DNA of 38,097 bases from Selenomonas sp. AE3005 (GTDB lineage Bacteria; Bacillota; Negativicutes; Selenomonadales; Selenomonadaceae): contig NZ_CAJODG010000014.1 of the NCBI RefSeq assembly GCF_905233635.1, forward strand, positions 1-38,097. The letters are read 5' to 3'. Positions 31,202-38,097 of this stretch are shown piece after piece (the first letter of the stretch is position 1; each line of letters begins with the position of its first letter). The notes beneath the pieces are model-generated. The model was not told the DNA's origin. It did no database searches and saw only the letters and a list, made by a program, of their open reading frames with translations. A program made the position numbers and the translations under genes.

Positions 31202-31930
31202 TTACTTTTGTACATTTTTAAGGAAATCCTTAAAGCTGTTTCTTACTATTTTTTCAAAGATATCCTTGCCATCACCGGCGTTGTCATCGGAGCGGACCTC
31301 ATTACGGGAATAGATGCACTTATCCGTAGCAGCGTCATACACATCAAGACGTACTTGCTGAGTAAGTGTCCAAACGGTTCTTTCCGGCACGTATACCGGG
31401 TACTGTTCGGGAACGCTTTCCTCATGTTTGCGCCCGTCACGGTCATAATACTTATGGGTCACATAACGGGTACGCCATTCCGTATGCGCCGGAATTACCC
31501 GGGAAGAATACTCATACTGCAAGTATTTTGTCCTGGCATAGACATTAACCACCTGCGGCAGATTTTTCTTCCACATGGCCTCGGCTGCTGCCGGATTCTG
31601 CTGACGCAGTTTGTCAATATCTTTGAATTCCAGCAGGGAAACCTGATTTTCCACACGCTGTAATGGCAGGACTGTTATTTTCTGCTTGTTGACCTGCTCC
31701 CAAAAAACACTTTTAAAATTTTTTTCGGCAATGTCTGAGTCCATCTTCACGGCAGACATATCGAAATCATAAACCAGCATTTTTTGTACGCCTTTAAAAT
31801 TATATCCCGGGTCAGCCCATTGCTCAACATGAGCCGCTGCCGTTCCCGTCAGCAAACAGAAGGCACACAGACAAAACAGAATAAGTTTTGAGCAGGAACG
31901 CTGCCAAAGAATCTTGCCTGACATAAACAT
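31202..31930 (-). CDS. exported protein of unknown function
   Basis: The 242-residue protein has a signal peptide (about 14-33, ILFCLCAFCLLTGTAAA, cleavage near AAAH). The mature part contains alternating strands and the stretch YARTKYLQYEYSSRVIPAH followed by a Tyr/Pro-rich region (RYVTHKYYDRDG and YPVYVPERTVW). VRLDVYDAATDKCIYSR looks like the closing strands of a beta domain. The layout is reminiscent of small periplasmic or surface proteins that handle cell-envelope stress, but I do not recognise a family and give no function. The ATG at 31930 lies nine bases after AGGAGG. The next gene upstream (31958-32890) is 27 bases away, so the two are probably cotranscribed. Confidence 0.6.
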   Translation of the reverse strand: MFMSGKILWQRSCSKLILFCLCAFCLLTGTAAAHVEQWADPGYNFKGVQKMLVYDFDMSAVKMDSDIAEKNFKSVFWEQVNKQKITVLPLQRVENQVSLLEFKDIDKLRQQNPAAAEAMWKKNLPQVVNVYARTKYLQYEYSSRVIPAHTEWRTRYVTHKYYDRDGRKHEESVPEQYPVYVPERTVWTLTQQVRLDVYDAATDKCIYSRNEVRSDDNAGDGKDIFEKIVRNSFKDFLKNVQK

Positions 31931-31957
31931 TCAACCATTCCTCCTCTCAGCGCTGAT

Positions 31958-32890
31958 TTATTTTTTGACCGGCTGGTCTTTTATCATATCCTGTACAAGG
32001 ACAGCCTTCTTGGCCTCCTGCGGCATCTCCAGTTTTTTCTCAGCTTTGGGTTCAAGATACATCGTGTATTCCTTCATATCGCTGTAATAAGCGACATAAG
32101 CCAGCAGTTCTTCCATATGTTCATCCCATTTGGCTGATTTGTCGTTAAGTGCAGCGCGCGCTGTTTCCCGAACCACGCCCGTCAGGTCAAGGCTCTGGGT
32201 AACTGTATGCCATTTTGTTTTATCCACCGTCCAGGTGTACCAAATGTCAGCATTGCGGGTGCCTTCATCAAGCCAGCGCAGGAAATTTCCCTGTTCTTCT
32301 TTGTCATCGGCTGTACCCTTATCGGCAGGGTTGGCTTTGCTGTATTCCTTGATGGTGTCTGCCACCTTATTGCTGTCCAGTCTCACAAACATGGTGCGCT
32401 GCGTATTGCTTTCCCTCAGCACCTTAACGTCTTTGACCAGGGCAATCTGCTTTTCCAGTTCCTGGCTGCTCGGCGTGGCGACAGCATCAGCCAGTACCGC
32501 TGCTATACTGGGGGCATTGAATTTCTCCCACTGTTTGCCTGTCTTATAATAAATCGTCATGTCCTTTTTATTCTGTTCGACATAGAAAGGAATTTTTTCC
32601 GTAAGTGTCTCACCCAGCTCATCATTCATCAGAACCTCCAGCGCACCGGACAAGCGGGCTGTATCTTTCTTGGTCTGAGCCAAAAATTCCAGTTTAGCAT
32701 AACCGACAGGCACATAAAGATTGATGCTTTCACGTATCACATCTCCATTGGTGCCAACCTTAGCAGGCATGGACACGGCCTCACGAAAAGCCGCCATATC
32801 ATCCATAGCTGATACCGGCGTCAAATAGGAAAAACCACAAATGGCTGTTCCTAAAAGAACGCGTCCGCCAAGTTTTAACAATTTTTTCAT
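31958..32890 (-). CDS. exported protein of unknown function, cotranscribed with the gene at 31202
   Basis: The 310-residue protein starts MKKLLKLGGRVLLGTAICG with a signal peptide ending near TPVSA. The mature part alternates beta strands and helices (SINLYVPVGYAKLEFLAQ, FYVEQNKKDMTIYYK, TRNADIWYTWTVDKTKWHTVTQSLDL) and resembles lipoprotein-carrier-like folds such as DUF6612, without a clear motif. The ATG at 32890 follows AGGGGAGG. The frame is open upstream to 33019, where it would overlap comEC, but has no ribosome binding site there. The C-terminal region is Lys/Glu-rich. Function unknown. Confidence 0.6.
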   Translation of the reverse strand: MKKLLKLGGRVLLGTAICGFSYLTPVSAMDDMAAFREAVSMPAKVGTNGDVIRESINLYVPVGYAKLEFLAQTKKDTARLSGALEVLMNDELGETLTEKIPFYVEQNKKDMTIYYKTGKQWEKFNAPSIAAVLADAVATPSSQELEKQIALVKDVKVLRESNTQRTMFVRLDSNKVADTIKEYSKANPADKGTADDKEEQGNFLRWLDEGTRNADIWYTWTVDKTKWHTVTQSLDLTGVVRETARAALNDKSAKWDEHMEELLAYVAYYSDMKEYTMYLEPKAEKKLEMPQEAKKAVLVQDMIKDQPVKK

Positions 32891-32972
32891 ACTTTTCCTC
32901 CCCTTACAAATCTTATCCCAATAAAAAATTAACTCTATCGGGAATACTTCTACATTAGCTGAAAATTTCCTG

Positions 32973-35375
32973 CTAAAAACCATTTTCAGTATACGTTTCC
33001 ACACGCATTTTCCTGCCATCAGTACAGAATTTGATAGCTCCCTGCTTATCAGTGCGCAATATTTGTATTCCCCGGGCCTGCAGGCGCGCTAACACAGATT
33101 TTTTCGGATGGCCAAACGAGTTATCCGCGCCAACACAAATAACGGCAAACTGCGGTGCTGCCGCCTGTAAAAATTCTTCAGAACTGCTGGTGTCTGAGCC
33201 GTGATGACCGACCTTAAGTACCGTACTGGCTGGATTTATCCCCTCCACCAGCAGCTGGCTTTCCTTATCCTTGGTAAGGTCGCCGGTGAACAGGAAACTG
33301 GCCTGACCATAGGACACGCGGTAGACATTGGAGGCCTCATTACCGGTCTTATTGTCCCCCGCCTGCAGTGGCGGTGCAAACAGCACTTCCACAGTCACGC
33401 CGTCAACTGTCATCTTTTCCCCCTGCCGGGCTGTATGAAACTTACGCAATAAGGGTTCATTATCCCCCCAGCCCATACTCCGGGCATAATCAGCCAATCC
33501 CTCGTCTGCCGTTATGACCTGGTCAACAGGTATCTTTTTCATAATATCCCCGCAGCCGGCAGCATGGTCCTCATGCGCATGGCTTAGGAATACAGCATCA
33601 AGGTGCCGCACCCCAAAATGCAGGAGATATGGTACGTCCACCTTAGCCCCCACAGCAAAATTTCTGTCCCTTGTGCCGCCACAGTCAAACATAAACGCCC
33701 GGCCATGCGGTGTAATTACCAGTGCGGCATCGCCCTGCCCCACATCAATAAAATGCACCTGCAATTCTCCCGGCCTTACCATCTGCCAGCTTACGACAAA
33801 TACCAGTATGGCCAGCATGCCTATCCCCAGCTGTTTTTTTCGGGCCTGCAAAAATTTCCGCATGCATTCACGCTGCTCCCTGGTCAGTAAAAACAAACTC
33901 AGCACCGCATAATATAACAGGCTCCAGCCCGCATTCAGCGACGGAATCCATACCGAACTGGCCGGCAGGTCTGCTATTTTCACGGTAAGTTCTGTGACTA
34001 TCCCCAGCAGCAGGCTGCCACCAGCAAAGAATATGCCACCAGCCAAAGGGAAAACAAAGGCCAGTACACCGGCAAACAAGCCGAGCACAATCAGCAGTTC
34101 CACCAACGGCAGCACCACGATATTAGCCACTAGAGATGCCAGCGACAACTGATTAAAATACCAGGCCAGTATCGGCAAAGCAGCCAGCTGGGCCGCCAAA
34201 GTAATGGATAGGCCGGCCGCTGCAAACTGCCGGCAGCCATGTTCAAGAAAATATTTTTGCCAGATTGGCGCCAGGTACAACAGTCCGGCCGTGGCCATAA
34301 ATGACAACTGAAAGCTGATATGAAATAGCAGCAACGGCGAAATCAGCAGCATGGCCAGCCCCGTCAGCAATAGTATCCGCCGGGCGTCGCGTTCCCGGTC
34401 CAGGGCCAAAGCTGCAAAAGCCAGGCTGCCCATAATCGCTGAACGGATAACCGGCGGCACCGCCCCGGCCAGTAAACTGTAAATAAAGATAAGCCCTGTC
34501 ACCAGTACAGCCGTGACTGCTTTAGGCAGGCGCAGCAGGCCGCCCAAACCTGCCATCACCGCCGCCAGCAGACTGATATGTGAACCGGATACAGACAAAA
34601 TATGCACCAGACCAACCAGCGTAAATGACTCTACCAAAGCTGGCGATAAGCCATCATAGCCGCCAAACAACATCGCAAAAATAGCCGCTGCCTCAGTCTT
34701 GGGCATCACTTTTTCCATCTGCTCCCGATAATGTCGGCGCACAGCTGCCAGCCTGCGGGTAAAGTTACTGCCATCAACATGTTCAACGCCTATCCCCTGC
34801 TTGCCTGCAGACAGGGTGGCTGTTATCCCCTGACTTTTTAACAGCATTTTGGTATTTAGCTGCCCAGGATTTTGATAGCCACGCGGAATACGCACCTTCC
34901 CGCTGACGCTTATCCTGTCACCTATCTGCACCTCCGGCGCATTTACCTGACGCGCGTATACGTAAAGGCCGCCGCTGGCCTTTTGCACCTGCTGCCTGGC
35001 TATGCTGACCTGCGTTACCGCCAACAGGTAACGCTGTTTTTGCCCGCCTTGTTCGTCCTGCGTCAAACGTGGTTCTTCCTTAAGCACCCCTTCTACCTTC
35101 ACCGTTTCCCCGGCAAAATAGGAAATGTCACTAACCGGCAATTCGTCGGCTGCAGCAAAACGCAGAATCCCCAACAGAAAAAAAGCTGACACTGCTGCCA
35201 GCCACGTCCACTTCCGCAGACGCAGGGCACCATAAAACGACATGCCAACAGCTGTCAACAATGGCACCACTATAATACCTGCTGACAGTTCCCAGATTCT
35301 GCCGGCGATTATGCCTGTTCCCAAAGCCAGCAGTAAACTGGCCAAAAACAATTCCTGCCGTTGACCGATTTCCAT
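32973..35375 (-). CDS. comEC: competence DNA channel protein ComEC
   Basis: The 800-residue protein has hydrophobic N-terminal helices, an OB-like region (GETVKVEGVLKEEPRL, IGDRISVSGKVRIP), a central competence membrane domain (LVHILSVSGSHISLLAAVMAGL, LLAGAVPPVIRSAIMG) and a C-terminal metallo-beta-lactamase-like domain (FIDVGQGDAALV, SHAHEDHAAG, VGHHGSDTSSS). ComEC forms the channel for single-stranded DNA uptake, and the last domain may degrade the other strand; HAHEDH keeps the metal ligands. The start at 35375 is preferred because AGGAAG lies seven bases before the ATG; the TTG at 35393 precedes the ribosome binding site. comEA ends 19 bases upstream, the usual order. Confidence 0.93.
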   Translation of the reverse strand: MEIGQRQELFLASLLLALGTGIIAGRIWELSAGIIVVPLLTAVGMSFYGALRLRKWTWLAAVSAFFLLGILRFAAADELPVSDISYFAGETVKVEGVLKEEPRLTQDEQGGQKQRYLLAVTQVSIARQQVQKASGGLYVYARQVNAPEVQIGDRISVSGKVRIPRGYQNPGQLNTKMLLKSQGITATLSAGKQGIGVEHVDGSNFTRRLAAVRRHYREQMEKVMPKTEAAAIFAMLFGGYDGLSPALVESFTLVGLVHILSVSGSHISLLAAVMAGLGGLLRLPKAVTAVLVTGLIFIYSLLAGAVPPVIRSAIMGSLAFAALALDRERDARRILLLTGLAMLLISPLLLFHISFQLSFMATAGLLYLAPIWQKYFLEHGCRQFAAAGLSITLAAQLAALPILAWYFNQLSLASLVANIVVLPLVELLIVLGLFAGVLAFVFPLAGGIFFAGGSLLLGIVTELTVKIADLPASSVWIPSLNAGWSLLYYAVLSLFLLTREQRECMRKFLQARKKQLGIGMLAILVFVVSWQMVRPGELQVHFIDVGQGDAALVITPHGRAFMFDCGGTRDRNFAVGAKVDVPYLLHFGVRHLDAVFLSHAHEDHAAGCGDIMKKIPVDQVITADEGLADYARSMGWGDNEPLLRKFHTARQGEKMTVDGVTVEVLFAPPLQAGDNKTGNEASNVYRVSYGQASFLFTGDLTKDKESQLLVEGINPASTVLKVGHHGSDTSSSEEFLQAAAPQFAVICVGADNSFGHPKKSVLARLQARGIQILRTDKQGAIKFCTDGRKMRVETYTENGF

Positions 35376-35394
35376 AGCACCACTTCCTGACAAG

Positions 35395-35952
35395 TCAAAT
35401 GCAAATCTTGTCCTTCAATTTGGCAAATTTCGTTTCGCCAATCCCCTTTATTTTTTTGATATCCTCAATTGACTGAAACGCCCCTTCCGTTTCCCGATAC
35501 TCAATAATGCGCTTAGCCATGGCCGGGCCCACTCCCGGCAGCGAATCCAGAGCCTTTTCATCAGCAGTATTGATATTTACCAAGTCTTTATCATCCTTGG
35601 CCTGCGACCTGGCCCCCGTCCCGTCCAGTTTCCGTTCCGGCACTCTTAATTGCTGGCCGTCTTTAAGCGTTTGTGCCAGATTTACCTTTTCACTGTCTGC
35701 GGTGGGCAGCAGGCCGCCACAAGCGTTAACGGCCTCCGCAGCCCTGGCCCCTTCCGGCAGCTGCACCAGCCCAGGCTTATTGACACCACCAGTTACATAT
35801 ACTGTTATTTTTCTGTCCGCTGCTAAATCCTGCGCCACCGGCAAAGATTCCACCACCTCAGATTCTGTAGCATACAAGCCGTAGTACGTCCCTCCCAAAG
35901 CTGCTACTACCAGTACGATAAGTATCAACATAGATTTTTTGTACACAGGCAC
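35395..35952 (-). CDS. comEA: competence DNA receptor ComEA
   Basis: The 185-residue protein has one N-terminal membrane helix (about 6-26), an SLBB-type domain (about 48-105, ITVYVTGGVNKPGLVQLPEG, ACGGLLPTAD) and a C-terminal helix-hairpin-helix pair (LVNINTADEKALDSLPGVG, IEDIKKIKGIGETKFAKL). It binds double-stranded DNA at the cell surface and passes it to ComEC. The start is GTG at 35952, eight bases after GAGGTG. Length and domain order are typical. Together with comEC this indicates an inherited competence uptake machinery. Confidence 0.93.
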   Translation of the reverse strand: MPVYKKSMLILIVLVVAALGGTYYGLYATESEVVESLPVAQDLAADRKITVYVTGGVNKPGLVQLPEGARAAEAVNACGGLLPTADSEKVNLAQTLKDGQQLRVPERKLDGTGARSQAKDDKDLVNINTADEKALDSLPGVGPAMAKRIIEYRETEGAFQSIEDIKKIKGIGETKFAKLKDKICI

Positions 35953-36005
35953 AATACATCCACCTCACAATCACACGAATAATCTAATCTTTACTTCGCG
36001 AGCAT

Positions 36006-36038
36006 AAAAAAAACTCCTGCCCAAAGCAGGAGTTTTTA
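36006..36038. terminator. bidirectional-type terminator after serA
   Basis: ACTCCTGC (36013-36020) pairs with GCAGGAGT (36026-36033), with T runs on both strands. It ends the serA transcript on minus and separates it from comEA. Confidence 0.88.
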
Positions 36039-36057
36039 TCATAACTCACTATTTTAT

Positions 36058-37644
36058 TTAAATAGCATAGAAATTAACCAATTTGGCATCGATAATACCA
36101 TCTATGCCCTTTACGTCCTTCAAAACGCTGGCGGGGATATCATGGTCAATGGTCAGTACCATGAGGTTTGTCCCCTCAACTTCGGTCTTGCCCACCTGCA
36201 TGCCGGAAATGTTAATGCCATGGACACCCAGGAAGGTACCGATGGTACCGATAACACCGGGCTTGTTGATATGGGGGCACACGAGAATACGAGCCTGCGG
36301 GTCAACGTCCACACGGAACTTGTTGATACGTACAATACGAGCCTCACTGCCAAAGAGCGTCCCCTGTACCGTCAGAGTCTTGCCGCCGCCAATATCAGCC
36401 TTCACCGTAATGAGGTTGGCAAAGTCTTCGGCCTCTTTCTTCTTGACTTCGGTTACCTTAATGCCACGGCCCTTGGCCAGCCCCGGTGCATTGACGTAAT
36501 TTACATCATTCTCCATGATGGGATTCAACAGGCCTTTAATCACCGCCGTGGTCAGCATGCCGGTATTAACTTCCGTAATCTCACCGTTATATGTAACTTC
36601 CACCTTCTTGACAGGTGCCTCAGCCAGAGATGCCACCGTGCCGCCCAGACGTTCAGCCAGCGTCAGGTAAGGTGCGATAACCTTCATTACCTGCGGTGAA
36701 ACCGGCGCCATATTTACAGCCGTAGCCACAGGTTCACCTTTAAGCGCTGCCAGAATACCTTCGGATACATCCAGGGATACACCTACCTGAGCCTCTACCG
36801 TGGAGGCGCCCAGGTGCGGCGTCAGCACAATCCCCGGCACACCCACGAGCGGATGGTCTTTGCCCACCGGCTCGCTGGTGAATACGTCAATAGCCGCGCC
36901 GGCTACAATACCCTGCTTTACAGCCTCCGCCAAATCTTCTTCGACGATAATGCCGCCACGAGCACAGTTTACAAGGCGCACGCCCTTTTTCATCTTCTTC
37001 ATCTGTTCCATGGCAATCATGCCCTTGGTGTCAGGCGTCAGCGGCATGTGTACCGTAATGAAATCCGACTTGGTGATAACGTCATCGAGCGTGCCTACCG
37101 TCACACCCAAATCCTTGGCACGGTCCTCGTTGATATACGGGTCATAAGCGATGACATTCATATCAAAGGCCATGGCTCTTTTAGCCACACCGGAACCGAT
37201 ACGGCCCATACCAATAACGCCCAAAGTCTTGTTCCGCAGTTCCACGCCCACGTACTGCTTGCGATTCCACTCGCCTTTCTGCATGGTTTCGTTGGCAATA
37301 GGGATATTACGGGACATGGCCAGCATCATAGCCATGGTATGTTCGGTAGCGGCGATGGTATTACCGCCGGGAGAATTGATGACGATAATGCCCTTAGCAG
37401 TAGCTGCCGGGATATCAATATTGTCCACGCCCACACCGGCACGGCCGATAATCTTAAGTTTTTCTGCCCGGTTGATGACCTCTGCTGTTACTTTAGAGGC
37501 AGAACGCACCATCAATGCGTCATACTGGGGAATGATTTCCAGCAGTTCCTCTGCGGAAATCTTGTCCCGTACGTCAACCTCAAATTCCTTCTGTAACATT
37601 TCTATGCCCTTGGGCGAAATGCCGTCAGCAGCCAAAACTTTCAT
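36058..37644 (-). CDS. serA: D-3-phosphoglycerate dehydrogenase
   Basis: The 528-residue enzyme catalyses the first step of serine synthesis, oxidising 3-phosphoglycerate with NAD. VIGMGRIGSGVAKRA is the dinucleotide fold, followed by the catalytic Arg in VNCARGGIIVEED and the His in LTPHLGAST. The long C-terminal part contains the substrate-binding intervening domain and an ACT domain (ILVCPHINKPGVIGTIGTFLG to KGIDGIIDAKLVNF), which usually binds serine for feedback control. The ATG at 37644 is chosen because AAGGAG lies eight bases before it; the ATG two codons upstream is too close to the ribosome binding site. The gene is monocistronic. Confidence 0.95.
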   Translation of the reverse strand: MKVLAADGISPKGIEMLQKEFEVDVRDKISAEELLEIIPQYDALMVRSASKVTAEVINRAEKLKIIGRAGVGVDNIDIPAATAKGIIVINSPGGNTIAATEHTMAMMLAMSRNIPIANETMQKGEWNRKQYVGVELRNKTLGVIGMGRIGSGVAKRAMAFDMNVIAYDPYINEDRAKDLGVTVGTLDDVITKSDFITVHMPLTPDTKGMIAMEQMKKMKKGVRLVNCARGGIIVEEDLAEAVKQGIVAGAAIDVFTSEPVGKDHPLVGVPGIVLTPHLGASTVEAQVGVSLDVSEGILAALKGEPVATAVNMAPVSPQVMKVIAPYLTLAERLGGTVASLAEAPVKKVEVTYNGEITEVNTGMLTTAVIKGLLNPIMENDVNYVNAPGLAKGRGIKVTEVKKKEAEDFANLITVKADIGGGKTLTVQGTLFGSEARIVRINKFRVDVDPQARILVCPHINKPGVIGTIGTFLGVHGINISGMQVGKTEVEGTNLMVLTIDHDIPASVLKDVKGIDGIIDAKLVNFYAI

Positions 37645-37680
37645 ATCCATCGCTCCTTATAATCAAAATAACACTCTTAC

Positions 37681-37709
37681 ATTATAAATTATCCACTTTG
37701 TAGTAGCAA
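37681..37709 (-). promoter_or_regulatory. serA promoter
   Basis: TTGCTA (37704-37709) lies 17 bases from a perfect TATAAT (37681-37686) on minus, 37 bases before the serA start. Confidence 0.7.
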
Positions 37710-37862
37710 GTGTATTTTTCCAAAAAACAAATTTTATTTTAAAGTTTAGCTTTATGCTATTAAATGACTATTTATGTAACAAAACCACAATACCTTCGCC
37801 ACTGGTATAAATTGCAGTTTGTTGGTTAGTGCGTGCTTATTTTTATTTGTTACAGCTCAGTC

Positions 37863-37904
37863 GGGTGAAGGTGGTAATACTTTTCGCTGTTTCACTAAAT
37901 GTCC
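37863..37904 (+). repeat. structured repeat, copy 1
   Basis: This stretch begins GGGTGAAGGTGGTAATACTT and matches the inverted copy at 38017-38057 at 26 of the first 34 positions. The conserved core is AGGTGGTRATRCTTTTCGC. Each copy runs into a small hairpin beginning GTCC. It lies in a gene-free region. Confidence 0.6.
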
Positions 37905-37928
37905 CACTAGCAAACGATGGGGCTTTTT
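37901..37928 (+). terminator. terminator-like hairpin after repeat copy 1
   Basis: GTCCCA (37901-37906) pairs with TGGGGC (37918-37923, one wobble) around an 11-base loop, followed by five T. If repeat copy 1 is transcribed on plus, this would end a short RNA. No plus-strand gene precedes it within 3 kb. Confidence 0.45.
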
Positions 37929-37937
37929 AGCAACTTT

Positions 37938-37959
37938 GCGCCGGGCAGGCCAGCGGCGC
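37938..37959. repeat. GC-rich hairpin between the two repeats
   Basis: GCGCCG (37938-37943) is the exact inverse of CGGCGC (37954-37959), with a 10-base loop. No T tract follows on either strand. Confidence 0.5.
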
Positions 37960-38016
37960 GATTATTCATCATAGCATCAAGTGACTAAGGTTTGTGGTCC
38001 AGTCCTCACTGCGTTC

Positions 38017-38057
38017 GGACAGTCGTTCCACTGCGAAAAGCATCACCACCTCCGCCC
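38017..38057 (-). repeat. structured repeat, copy 2, inverted
   Basis: Read on minus it begins GGGCGGAGGTGGTGATGCTT and continues like copy 1. Ten bases inside it (38029-38038) also pair exactly with 38084-38093 (CACTGCGAAA and its inverse), so this copy can fold with its upstream flank. A GTCC/GGAC mini-stem follows, as in copy 1. Confidence 0.6.
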
Positions 38058-38097
38058 TAAGAAACGTCCGTTCAAAATGATTCTTTCGCAGTGACAG

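Larger units (their letters stand above)
37710..38097. other. gene-free region at the right edge
   Basis: No reading frame with a ribosome binding site is visible on either strand over about 390 bases. The region holds the two inverted repeats and hairpins listed separately. Its first 140 bases are AT-rich without clear structure. I see no tRNA or rRNA signature. Confidence 0.6.

Noticed and set aside
36814..37596. 260-codon open frame on plus opposite serA
   Set aside because: Antisense to a certain serA; His-rich composition typical of a shadow frame.
37710..38097. CRISPR array, tRNA or rRNA at the right edge
   Set aside because: The two repeats are inverted and only two in number, and no cloverleaf or rRNA signature is found.

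Overview
The window (38,097 bases) looks like chromosome of a diderm Firmicute of the class Negativicutes, most likely Selenomonas or a close relative. The housekeeping genes are Firmicute-like (comEA-comEC, a ThiT transporter, Firmicute promoters and AGGAGG ribosome binding sites). Two exported proteins nevertheless end in outer-membrane beta-barrel domains, and one of them has an SLH-like N-terminus of the kind Negativicutes use to tie the outer membrane to peptidoglycan. The species is inferred from protein character, not from a marker gene.

Left edge (1-1740): the 5' end of rpsB on the minus strand, a SAM methyltransferase on plus and a flavodoxin on minus. Next (1810-4085) come two tandem plus-strand paralogs of the GH114/PelA-hydrolase type, each with its own promoter and terminator. 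They converge on a long minus-strand polysaccharide locus that fills 4084-25504.

The polysaccharide locus has two transcription units. The promoter-distal unit (25504 down to 14943, downstream of holA) is a Pel-type cluster in the order pelD-pelE-pelA(deacetylase half)-pelF-pelG, followed by a coiled-coil beta-barrel protein and thiT. Its PelD carries an extra N-terminal SDR/epimerase-like domain that has lost its catalytic residues. The second unit (promoter at 14765-14793, genes 14700 down to 4084) encodes another barrel protein, a TviB/WbpO-type UDP-HexNAc dehydrogenase, a degenerate NodB-fold protein, a hyaluronan-synthase-like GT2 with an N-terminal PilZ domain, a membrane-anchored degenerate NodB protein, a GH18-like lipoprotein and a two-domain deacetylase. 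Genes inside each unit overlap by 1-17 bases or are closely packed, suggesting translational coupling. The best reading is a c-di-GMP-controlled exopolysaccharide island with two synthases (PelF and the PilZ-GT2), two c-di-GMP receptor domains, two outer-membrane barrels and a shared set of trimming enzymes. This is the part of the window most likely to be undescribed as a system.

Right part (25527-37644, all minus): holA, gdhA, a UvrD-type helicase with an inserted DEDDh exonuclease plus a small partner gene, a long hairpin element, two exported proteins of unknown function, comEC, comEA and serA. The last 400 bases contain no gene, but hold two inverted copies of a ~41-base structured repeat and several hairpins.
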